Source: Capsicum annuum (taxonomy: Eukaryota; Streptophyta; Magnoliopsida; Solanales; Solanaceae). From it: a stretch of DNA of 64,000 nt. Numbering within the stretch: position 1 is the first letter of the stretch; each line of letters begins with the position of its first letter. The position numbers were made by a program, and so were the translations under genes. Below the pieces are notes generated by a model. The model ran no database searches. It was not told the DNA's origin and worked only from the letters and a program-made list of their open reading frames with translations. Below, one piece after another: positions 54,345 through 64,000 of this stretch. The stretch lies in NCBI RefSeq assembly GCF_002878395.1, contig NC_061115.1:98548799-98612798 (forward strand). Reading direction: 5' to 3'.

Positions 54345-56628
54345 TTTCAGGCTCCCAGATGCCAGTAGTAGTGCCAGTATGTATAGAAAGCAGTAAGGGA
54401 AGATGATTCCCGACACATTTTTATCTCAATACAGAGTTTTACACTTCAGCTATCAAGAAATCCACTTAAGCCTTACGTGTCAACTCTATGGTCATGCATT
54501 TTTTTTAAATCATGTATAGTTTCTGTTCCCAGAATAAGGGGTCCCAGTTTACCCGCAGTATTAATTAGTTCCATGAACACACCCTACTTTCATACACTTT
54601 TCATGTATTGCGTGCGCTTTCAGTTCCTAGCATAAGGAGTTCAGTTCCAGATCCATCAGTGTTATGAATCATGTCTCACAAATTCAGAAATTCCATACTT
54701 AGGTCATACAGCTCGTGACCCATACTCATGTAATGCTTTACAGTATGCTCAGTCCATATGATCCATGCTTCAATTTTAGTGAGCAGCCAAACTCAGATAT
54801 GCCATATATATCCTTATTTCAAACTATTTTGGTGAATCCAGGTTATTAATATTCTATTTCTCAGGCTTCAGTTCAAGTGACAAGTTCAGCCAGTATCCAT
54901 TCATGTTTTAGGTCCTTCTGATTTAACCCTTCAATGAGATCTCTGTGAAAATAGTGTAGTAATTAGCAGTTGCTTAGAAGATAGAGAGTAAATGATTCAT
55001 ATTAAGAGGATATTGTTGCATGCTTGCTTTACATGAAAGTGCAGTTATGATGATAGGCTTAAATGTTGTAGTAGTGTGCATGTAAGTGGCTGGCAAGAGG
55101 TTGCATTTATAAGTTGGGGAAACGTATAGAGTGCGAGTATACCTTCAGATCCTTGATCTATATCAGTCCTTATGATGCATCTATCCAAATATAGGTACCA
55201 TCTCAGTTATAGTTTCAGTGTTCAGTTTTAGTAATCAGTATTCAGTCCCAGAATCAAATACTTCCGCACTAGTCTAAACGTCAGTTATCAAAAATTTAGT
55301 CCAGTTTCAGGATAGCTTGACAGTGTTATAGTTATTGATTACTCAGTCAGTAGTACCTCAATACCTCAGTTTACAAAATATTCCCAATCACATTAGACGT
55401 TTAGCCTGGCATTCTTAAGGTAATATAGTTTTCATAAATCCATGCCCAGTTACCTCATGTCACTGAATCAGTCCTTATCTCTTATGCATAATGCTCTGCA
55501 GTTGCAGTTCAGTTATTCAAGACTAAGTACAGTTCTATCCTGTAGACTCGATATTCATCAATCAATCCTTCATTTAATCGGATTAGTTAGTACGGTTATG
55601 CATTTGTGTTCAGCACCTTCGTGAATATTTTCAGTAGTATTAGTTGCAGTGCAATAGGCTTAGTCATTTTATCTTAAATGGTGTTAGTTGGCCTCAACTC
55701 ATCTTACCGAATCTCAATCAAGTTATGATGTTCTTACTCAACTATCTTATACAGATAAATTCGTACAGTTTGGTTTCCATATCCCCAGCTATTTTCTCTA
55801 ACTAAAATCTCATGAAAGGATGTAATCATTCTAAGATGAACCAATCAGATAGGTGCAAGTTCATTTCAGGTCATGTATCATGCCTCAGTCTTCGGTCTCA
55901 CATAATTAGTTACGAGAATTTCCTAGGTGCCTTGTGCATCACCTCAGTTTTCCTCAGTAGCTCAGCCGAGCCAGTATTCCTCAAGGAACCTAGTGTCCCA
56001 AGGTTGAGATACACTATAAATCCCCAAAAATTCATGACAAGAACATCTCATTCGTTCTTCTAAAAAAAAAACCCAGTTTAGAGTAGAGGGTACTCATAAG
56101 TTTACCCTCACAGTCCCAACCTCAGCTTTGGGCCAAGTATTCAGAGGCTCATGTTCCCATTAATGCATATTTCTAGCATAATAATGGGTTCATAAGTACT
56201 TCTCAGTTTACGTAATAGTTTTTCTTAAACTTACTCAGTTCCATGTTCAAACTACCATTACAAACTTGGTATTCAGTTTATGCTCAGATCCGCATTACAA
56301 ACTTGTTACTAAGTACTCTTACATATTTAGTCATGCATTCATATACCGGTTCAGTTATGTAATCATGTATCAGACATGCATTCTCACTACGAGAAATTTT
56401 GTTCATCAGAATAGTCAGTCATGTACTCATAAGTCAATTATAAGTCATGCATCAAATAAGCATCAATTCAACTTATTAGTCATGCATCAGATATGCATGT
56501 TCAGTATGTTATATTCAGCCATAAGTCATATCAGTCATGAAATCATGTTCCATCCAGTCATGTTTAGTTTGTACGTCAGTTTGTATTCTTTCCCTCTCAC
56601 TTAGTTTCATTTGAGGATGAATGTTCTC
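54345..56628 (+). other. E4 non-coding internal region related to E3
   Basis: Blocks such as AGTAAGGGAAGATGA (near 54393; near 33161 in E3) and AAACTCAGAT(T)ATGCCA (54790 and 33473) keep the same order in E3 and E4. No reading frame. Confidence 0.65.
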
Positions 56629-56641
56629 AAGGGGGAGATAT
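56629..56641 (+). other. E4 polypurine tract
   Basis: AAGGGGGAGATAT precedes the right LTR and follows TCATTTGAGGATGAATG. Confidence 0.85.
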
Positions 56642-59338
56642 TGTAATACCCATACTTTTCCTAGCTTGAAATTTTTCCCCAAGAATGTTAGAAGCTTTAT
56701 TTGAAAGATGAATCAACTTTTATATATTTGGTATATTCAAGATTTTCACTTTTTGTCATTTGGGAAGTTCCATAAGCTTTCCATCGATACCAAATTTGCC
56801 CAAATCTGACACCCGGGCAAAGATTTAGAGCCTTTTTAGTGAGATAGTGTATCACCTGAGCCATCAGCGCATCACGGAGCCAGTTAAAATGGTAATTGTT
56901 AATTTCTAGTCCTGCTCCGCGATAGTGGCACGTCACGCCAAAATTTTAGGTCTCAAACAAGGTGGCAACGCGATAACTCCGCATCATGTCACTATGCAGA
57001 TTCCTAATTGTCCAGTTCTAGTGACTTAGCGTGATAGTGGCGCATGCGCCAAGGATGAAAATTAGGAAATTAACACAAGAATTAAAATATGTGTCCTAGG
57101 GTTAAAAGTGTCAATTTCCCTACCTTATATACGCTCAAAAACATGGATTTGAGCCTCTATTACACCTAAATATACTCTATAATCTCAAAATCCTCTCAAG
57201 AACACATTAGGGTTATTCATAGAAGATTCAAGTTCAAGAATTTCCTCTATCAATCTTTGTGTATTTATGAACCAAGGTATGCATAGTGTTTATTCATGGA
57301 ACATTTCAATATTCCATGTTTATGGATTTCTTTATGAGTTTTATGTTGGGTTTGTTTTGTTCATGTTGACAATGATTAATTGAATTCTAATCCATGTTGG
57401 GTGATCAATTTTATGTGGAATTGATTAGTATAGATGTATATTCATGTGAATTGTGATTAAAGCCTATAATGATGAATTAGAATTGAACCATGATGTCTAA
57501 TTGTTGCACAATGTTGTTTATATATGCTATGCCTACGATGTGTTTGATTGAATGCCTATATGAAGGAAAAGTGTCCAACTAGCATGATATTATGAAAACC
57601 CCATTTATGTACAAGTTTATGCATATCACATGTTTGATGAAGTGCTTCAATATATGAATTATGAATTGTGTTGTTGGTCATGTGTTCGAGTAAGTCATGC
57701 TATGTCTGTTTCTTTTCATTGAGTCTCAGGGGTACTTGTACCCGACAACTTAGTTCTGCTCCTAGAGCCATGTCATGTTTTCACAATACTCTCAGACAAG
57801 TCACGATCCATAGAACCTAATCAGTAATGTGGCTCAGGAAATCTCAGAAATATCTGTAATCTCAGTATTTTAGTAACCTCCATGATCTCAGTATTCCTTG
57901 TAAGTCTTAGTAACTTCAGTACTCTCAGTTAGTCCTCAGATCTCAGTAGCATTTTATTAGTCAACGAAACTTAGTAAATACAGTTTTGGCTCTGTTAAAC
58001 GATACCATCATTTAATCAGTTCAGTGTCTATTCAGTTGGGAGTAGGATTCAGTATCGAGTAAATCCAAGGATGGGGATTTACCTATTATTCAGTGGAGGG
58101 TGTGATCCTTAGAATTTAACCTTGTATTCCAGAACTACGTAGCCAGCGTAGGTTGAGATGCGCCCTACGCATTTAAGGATATATATATATATACACATCT
58201 CATTTGGGTTACCTACTAGAAGGGGTTGATGGAAGAGTTCCCTGTCAATGAAGGTATACTCATAGCAGGTCTTTACCCGTGGCACGGTATTGATACCCTT
58301 CCAACTGGGGTTACAGGTTTGACCCCACCAGTTCAGTTCCAGGGCATTTTGGTTAGATGATTACCTCCCATAGTCTCAGTCTTAGTCTCAGTAAAAGAAC
58401 TCAGATAGTTCTTTAGATTTTAGGACTATCAGATACAATACGAAACTCTACTAGTTCCATCAGATTCAGGAATGTCAGATACATTCACATATGTTATTAG
58501 TTATATCAGTTCTCAAAACTCATGTTATCAATATTCAGCTTTTGGATTGTCAGATACAGTCAACCAGACCAGTTCTTCATAATCAGAACTATCATAATAG
58601 TTATTCATGTATCAGTAACATAGTATCAGACCCTCAGTATTCAGTAATAAAGTACCAATATTTTTCACTTATCAGCGACTCAGGGGTCAATATCAGTAGA
58701 CTCAGTATCCAGTCCTATTACGGTCTCAATTTCAGTTACGTAGTCATGCATGTATTCTCATGTTCATATTAGTCAGTCAGTCAGTATTGTTCATGCATAT
58801 GAATCATTTGCATTCAGCCTACCTCAGTTGCATACCAGTACATTCAAAGTACTGATGCATTTGCACTATGGTGTCTTATATCATAGGTTTAGAAGCGCGA
58901 GCTCTATAGCACCAGTAACATTCCAGTTCAGCAGTCAGAGACAGCTGTGAGTCCTCATCCTTTGAGGACATGATGATTACATTACTATTTTAATTTTCAG
59001 TTTATTTTAGTAGTCAGAGTTAGTTGGGGACATGTCCCATCAAATCCTTATTCAGAAAGTTTAGTTTAGAGAATTTCAGACTACAGTATGTTTAGATAGT
59101 TATCTCAGTTATTTTGGTATTGCTATGCCATTTTTCAGACATTATATTATTAGATATTTATTTAGTATTGAACCTTATGGCCTTACAGCTTCTATTCTGC
59201 ATTCATACAGTGTATGTACGTATATATATAGTATATTATGCAGTGTACAGGTACAGACATTAGTTATGGGTTAGATTGTGGTCCTTCTGGGTCAAGAGCA
59301 CTGTGTAGCATTTTGAGTACCAGATTTGGGGCATTACA
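56642..59338 (+). repeat. E4 3' LTR (2697 bp)
   Basis: It starts TGTAATACCC, ends GGCATTACA and is followed by ATATT. It has a deletion of some tens of bases near 57305 relative to the 5' LTR. Donor-like AAG/GTATGC is kept (GT at 57277). Confidence 0.9.
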
Positions 59339-59343
59339 ATATT

Positions 59344-59925
59344 GTAGAACTGCTAGTAGAGACCGTTTAGGTTAAGATTTTGGATATTTTATGATTACAT
59401 GTGATGTACCCATAGAGTGTATGTTGTAGCTATATTTTTTACATTGCTCAATTATCCTATGATAACTACTAAGTACAAGTGTTCCTTACTTACCCCTACT
59501 ATGTCCTTTCATTGGAGATAGGTATAAATATGCCTCACAACAGTTGATTTAGGCGATACTTGGAGCCTATTCGATGTACCAGTTGATCTATGTATCCAAA
59601 GTTCACCACTACCTTTTCTCATCAAGACAATGTCTTTATTGTATTCTGAGATAGAGTTTTCTCATTTTTTGGATATCCTATGCATTTTAACTTCGAGTTG
59701 TTTTCGTTAGTTCTTACATTGTGACACCAGATTTTGGGGAATTGCATGGTATATTGACTATGTATTTCTGCTTTAACTATATATGTGGTGTTCGACTTTT
59801 TTCTAGGAGTCTTGCCTTGAGTTTTCTTATTATATTTATTTTTATATCAATTTGGTTGATAGGCTTATTTGTCAAGGCTTGTCACAACAAGTGGCATCAT
59901 GACCATTGTTTTTTGGGTCGTAACA
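59344..59925 (+). repeat. E2 3' LTR, second part
   Basis: It aligns with about 26465-27045 of the 5' LTR: CATAGAGTGTAT near 59411 and 26534, and CTACCTTTTCTCATC near 59607 and 26730. It ends GGTCGTAACA at 59925, followed by CTCGG. Confidence 0.85.
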
Positions 59926-59930
59926 CTCGG
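59926..59930. repeat. Target site duplication of E2 (right), CTCGG
   Basis: Four of five bases match CTCGA at 23474-23478. Confidence 0.78.
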
Positions 59931-60210
59931 GACCCAAAACAATGGTCCACCTATCCTGAAATCAATATTTTTGAGCTGTTGGAATAGTCAAAATTAGCAT
60001 TCAAGGGTCATTTGACAGACGTTTTTGCCCAGTAGCCAAATTAAACCAGTAAAGACTTTAAAATAGGGAGTTTCCTCTAAAATCTAAATGAGCTACCTAT
60101 TAACCAAATTGTCAGTTCCAATAAGTCATAAATGACTTGGGCAACTATAGTGAAGCTCTAAACTGCAAATATGAGCGAAAATCTAGAAAATAACCTGGAG
60201 GGTCATTACA
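59931..60210 (-). repeat. Layer 0 minus-strand LTR, piece 3 of 3 (LTR start)
   Basis: The minus strand from 60210 begins TGTAATGACCCTCC, the start of a TGTAACGACC-type LTR. It runs into 23478 once E2 is removed. It gives the oldest layer a defined 5' end. No gene. Confidence 0.55.
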
Positions 60211-60319
60211 ATGCCCCATTCATGGATCAATGGTTCCTTCATCTCAAAGTGTTCAACCAATTAAGGTGGTATATCCCTTATCTAGAAGAGGTGTGCATTG
60301 TCATCTGGTGGTCCCCAGG
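60211..60319. other. Short unassigned segment
   Basis: It lies between the start of the layer 0 LTR and the next LTR. A frame on the plus strand is open across it but has no motif I recognise. It may be original host or older repeat sequence. Confidence 0.4.
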
Positions 60320-62072
60320 TGTCATGACCCGAACCAGGGCCTGGCAGTGTAGGCTATCTCAAATTGCATGTGGATCAGATATTAACCCTACATCTAAACA
60401 AACCAATTGCATCACACCCCAAGGTCAGATGAATTCTGAACATATAACAAGATAGTGTGCAATAGCTTAATAAAAATCAAAACAAGGCCATAACTACCAA
60501 CCGACAATTAGACAAACAATCTACTGACCCCACCTAATAGCCACAGTATTACAAACAAATCCTTCTAGTTATAAACTAAACTGAATACTAAAAAATTATT
60601 GGGACATACCCGATACTATAGCAAAAAACAAGTCTAAGAAGTTGGAGACATAAGCGACCAAATCATGAAATGTAGTCTTCCGATGTATGGAAGCTCACCA
60701 CTTTAATGTCAGCTCATGAGATGATCTTAAATCCTAATCATTGAGCAGGAGGAGTAAAAGTATGGCCAATTCCTGCATCATATAGGGATAAAGCATCTAA
60801 AGAAGATTAGCGCGGTGCACGCTAGAATGTAACATAAGGATAAGGATAACATAATGTCATGAACATTAGTTTCAAATCCAATAGATAAAGTCAAATGCAC
60901 ATACATAAATATATCACATGTCAGAATAGGGAACAAGGATTAATATGCATATCAAAACCATAGCCTGGATTGTGTTTCTCAATTATCATAAAATGTACCC
61001 ACGGGCTATATGGTCCTAAAATCTCACTCCCAGTCAAGCACCAGTATATGTAGCTGCACAAATAGGAAAGTAATCTCATATATATGCATGGGGGACTCGA
61101 ACCTCCTATCCATACTAAGGTGACTAAAGTACCCGATAATGTAATGATTTACGAGGGACTCGAACCTCCCTAATCATGAAAATAATAATCAGGGGTTCTC
61201 GAACCTCTCTGGGCACTTTAACTCACGCATCGACCAATGTAGTTTCTAGTATTGGTTGATCGGACCTCCACAATACACATTTAGACATACATTTTTTGTA
61301 TTGTCATACCAACTACACTTGCAAGGTAATAAATACATGCCTAAAAAATTTCCATTAACTTGGAGAAAACAACTCCCGCTGTTCATTAATACAGGGTGGC
61401 GGAACACCGATTCCCTTTATTTATTAAATTAGACCATTTTTTTTCAAATACCTCTTTATATCACGCAACAGTTCAAGACTAGTTCAATTCTAAAAATTCT
61501 CACATTTATCATAATTAAAACCAATTTCACATTATGAAATTGGGGTCATAACCACTTCAAAAGTCACAAGTTGGGGAAAATCACAATTCCCTAGTACATT
61601 CACATACCCATGCACCCACGAGTTTAAAACCATAATTTAAACCATGAGAATCATATGTATACCATGAGAAACATTGTTCAATCCATAAACAATTAAAAAC
61701 CACTAACCCTTGTTTCAGGACTAACAACAAACATCTCATGAACAATTCTTTAAACACATGCCTTTAACAAATTAACAATGAGGGAAGAGTAACATGCCTT
61801 AAACACCAAGAAATTTGGAGAGAAATTGACCCTTGAGTGCTTAGATGACCAACTTGATGAAACCCTAGCTTGACTTGTTTGAGGGAATTTAGACAGCCTT
61901 TTTGGAGTGTTTGAGAAGCTACTTGATTTGTTTATGAGTTCTAATAACACCCTAAAGTGTTTATATGATGTCAATTTTAATTTGGGTAAGAGATTAAATA
62001 TCCAGAATGCCCTTAACTTAAAAGCTAGAAAAGTGTCATCATTGACTACGGTTCAACAAGTGACTCATAGCC
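60320..62072 (-). repeat. Minus-strand gypsy LTR (solo or truncated), related to the E1 LTR
   Basis: The minus strand ends GGGTCATGACA at 60320, like the E1 LTR end GGTTGTGACA, with a matching CCAGGCCCTGGTT upstream. A TATA-like ATATAAA (61966-61960) and a GGCATGTTACTCTTCCC phrase (about 61797-61783) match the E1 LTR order. From the TATA to the right border is only about 105 bases, against about 280 in E1. The U3 start and its cassette are therefore missing here and may continue past the plus-strand LTR that begins at 62073. Inside, GGAGGTTCGAGTCCC-like phrases recur (61090-61220). Confidence 0.7.
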
Positions 62073-64000
62073 TGTAACACCCTGCATTTTGGGCTACAAT
62101 ATAGACCATAATTCCAATGTGTTGATAAATCCCGAAGCCATAAAATCCTATGGCAATACGACATGTTAATTATTAGTGCATCATGTGAATCCACTCAAGC
62201 TTGAATTTAGACCATAGAGGTCCTTCAACTCAAGGATGAGTTGAAACTATTTCGATCGACTAAGTTTTAGTAGACATTGTAAAGTGTGTCAGCTTCCATC
62301 GACTATAACTCTCTGTATATGTCGAATTAGGGAACCTACTATGTGTCAAATTATAAGTCTTCAAGTTAGGTTTCCAATGATACCAATTTTGCTAAAATCC
62401 AACACCTGAGCAAGAAGTTATGGCCTTTCAAAGTGATATGTGTTGCCTAACCAATCACCCATGGCCACTGGAAAGCATAGGCAATAGCCTAGGCGGTACC
62501 TATGTAAACATAGGAGATAGCCTAGGTGGCGCCTATGTGAACATAGGCAATGGGATGGGCAGCGCCTATGTAAAGAATTCAAGTGACTTAAACACTCTAT
62601 TTTGGGGACAAAATGGTCCTTTTCCACCCTTACTTAGCCCTAAAACACGAAATTCAGTTCCAAGGACCCCAAAATACACCTTCATTCATCAAAAGTGCTC
62701 AAATATTCTCCTTAGGGTTTCAAAATAAAAACCCAAGCAACTTGAGATTTAATCAGGGGTTTTAGGAACAAATTGCATATTTGGAATCCTATCAACGTAG
62801 GCTTCAAGAAGCATAAAATATTCGTAGTAATAGAGGTACGTGGGGTTATCCAAAAATCTCATGGGTGTAGTTTTTATGAACATGCATGCTTTTATATGGG
62901 GGTTTTCAATCAAATGCTAATAACTTACTTTCAATATGATTTCTAAATCATTTTTCTTTATGTCATGGGAATTGTTTGCCTATATACTTCATTGGTTGAA
63001 ACCATGCTTATGTGATTTTAGATTTTCCATGGAAGTTTGATAAATATGAATGATAAATTGCTTTCAAATTCCCATAATAATGTGTTGATACCCCATATCA
63101 TATTGTGACCAACAAAAAAGAGCATGAATTTGAAATAAATATTGTTCAGCACTTGTAAATGATGAAGCACCTTGGTTTTTACATGATTATCCATATGTGG
63201 AACTGATATTGAGGACTTGCAAGTTAGGTATGACGATACCCTACAAATCATGATATGTGCTTGAATCAGATGAAATTCAAATGCATTGATTTTACATGAG
63301 ATAGGTGGATATTCGAAGAAGGCGTTTGAGTGTAAGGGCTCATCGCTGGAAAACGTGTTTGCCGACATGGAAATTTGGTACCAGGATAAGTGATCTTGTG
63401 TACTTGACTTTATGTCATTCCCAAATTAGGACTATAGGTAGGAGCCCGGGCTAAGTAATCTTGGGTACTACCAGTGGGTCGAGACACCATGCTTCGTGGT
63501 CTTGTGTGTCTCTCCCTTACTTATACTCAAATCTCAGCGGCAACCGAGGTTTGATAGTTGGTGTAAATTATGTAGGGTATTCCACCTAGCTCAGTTGCAT
63601 TTCATTGTTATTGAGAAACTATTGCATTACGCCCATGTGTTTTCAAATGATTTGATATGAAATTGCTTTATAATGGCTCTCAACTATATTTTGTAAAAAT
63701 ATTATGTTTTATGTTGATATCTCTGCGTGCCAGTACTTTTGTGCTGACCCCCTTCCCTCTCCAACCTCTCATATTCGGAGGCCCAGTCTAGGGGTCAAGA
63801 GAATTAGTAGATCTTTCAGATAGAGTTGCAGAGACAAGTGGTGAGTCTTCTATGTTTCGGAAGGTCTTATGTCCTGCAATCCTTTTATCTTATATTTAGT
63901 TTTGTAGTCTACTAGGGGTCTTGTCCCAGTTTATATACAGTTACTTGACTCAGTCATTTGTTAGAGGTTTTCGCAGACAGTTGTTTAGTGGTTGATTCAT
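62073..64000 (+). repeat. Start of another gypsy LTR, runs off the window
   Basis: It starts TGTAACACCCTGC directly after the minus-strand LTR. It has a 33-bp inverted-word array (62476-62570), a donor-like GAG/GTACGT (GT at 62836) and a 3' section with TGCGTGCCAGTA and CCCAGTCTAGGGG that looks like U5. No end, primer site or gene is reached by 64000. It probably inserted into the LTR to its left. Confidence 0.7.
62476..62570 (+). repeat. Three exact 33-bp units, CATAGG...CCTATG
   Basis: CATAGG starts at 62476, 62509 and 62542. CCTATG starts at 62499, 62532 and 62565. Both series have a period of exactly 33 bases, so each unit can fold as a hairpin with a GCCTAGG centre. It is the counterpart of the cassettes in the other LTRs. 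Confidence 0.88.

Larger units (their letters stand above)
50754..59338 (+). mobile_element. E4: non-autonomous LTR element without recognisable gag or pol (8585 bp)
   Basis: LTRs 50754-53523 and 56642-59338, initiator-Met primer site, purine tract and a perfect ATATT duplication are all present. The 3.1-kb internal region codes for nothing I can recognise. This is the layout of a large retrotransposon derivative (LARD). LTR structure and the 3' half of the internal region are related to E3. The first 100 bases of the two LTRs differ at roughly one base in nine by eye. Confidence 0.87.
23479..59925 (+). mobile_element. E2: Ty3/gypsy chromovirus, 36.4 kb with nested insertions
   Basis: The element has LTRs at 23479-27045 and 48669-59925 (split), gag at 27250-28677, protease to RNase H at 37824-39776, and integrase plus chromodomain at 47650-48610. 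The integrase tail marks it as a chromovirus of the Tekay/Del kind. Four larger insertions lie in it: E3 in gag, E5 and an LTR-like fragment in pol, and E4 in the 3' LTR. A TRIM and a MITE sit in the 5' LTR. About 200 codons between RNase H and the integrase core are lost at the E5 junction. Confidence 0.88.

Noticed and set aside
60171..60455. 94-codon frame at the junction of two LTRs
   Set aside because: It spans the start of one LTR, a short gap and the end of another, so it cannot be an original gene.
61085..61220. tRNA-like GGTTCGAGTCCC boxes on the minus strand
   Set aside because: They resemble the T-arm of tRNA, but no cloverleaf, A box or acceptor stem surrounds them. They are repeated phrases inside an LTR.
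62476..62570. Possible CRISPR array
   Set aside because: The 33-bp units abut with no spacers and the window is plant nuclear DNA.
62420..62728. 102-codon frame with repeats like NSLGGTYVNIGD
   Set aside because: The 33-bp array is a multiple of three, so it reads as a repeat peptide by chance. The minus strand is open there as well. It lies in an LTR.

Overview
The window looks like gene-poor nuclear DNA from a flowering plant. It is AT-rich and built almost entirely of nested, decayed LTR retrotransposons: Ty3/gypsy of the Tekay/Del chromovirus and Athila lineages, plus one Ty1/copia relic. Coding style, primer-binding sites and LTR types resemble those of Solanaceae (pepper, tomato, potato, tobacco relatives); that placement is inference. 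I found no intact gene, tRNA, rRNA or CRISPR array. Every coding trace is a broken gag or pol fragment, and heavy stop load and decayed CG dinucleotides fit old, methylated heterochromatin.

Layer 0 (oldest) is a minus-strand LTR now in three pieces, 1-769, 23322-23478 and 59931-60210. Two large plus-strand chromoviruses landed in it. E1 spans 770-23316 and is flanked by the 5-base duplication TACAC. E2 spans 23479-59925 and is flanked by CTCGA/CTCGG.

Inside E1 (LTRs 770-2690 and 21473-23316), the gag is cut at about 3545 by a minus-strand Athila array ending at 18351. The array reads LTR (16848-18351), full internal region B (gag, protease, RT/RNase H, integrase), shared LTR (8292-9794), then internal region A truncated in integrase. 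E1 resumes at 18353 with RT, RNase H, integrase and chromodomain; its gag end and protease are missing.

Inside E2, the 5' LTR (23479-27045) carries a 623-bp TRIM element (25536-26158, duplication ATGGA) and a hAT-like MITE (24917-25172). The gag (27250-28677) is cut by E3 (28678-37818, duplication CCTAG), which has gag but no pol. The pol (37824-39776) is cut by a minus-strand copia relic E5 (39777-about 46130) and an unplaced LTR-like fragment (46131-47649). E2 then resumes with integrase and chromodomain (47650-48610). The 3' LTR (48669-50753 plus 59344-59925) is split by E4 (50754-59338, duplication ATATT), which has neither recognisable gag nor pol.

The right edge holds a minus-strand LTR (60320-62072) and the start of a plus-strand LTR (62073-64000).

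The most striking unexplained signal is a cassette of short inverted words found in at least six unrelated LTRs, and close upstream of a TATA-like box in those where such a box is visible. The clearest are nine strictly alternating CTAAAG/CTTTAG words in E2 and three exact 33-bp CATAGG...CCTATG units at 62476-62570. Next come the gag-only and coding-free elements E3 and E4, which share about 2 kb of conserved non-coding internal sequence, and donor-like splice sites inside the LTRs.
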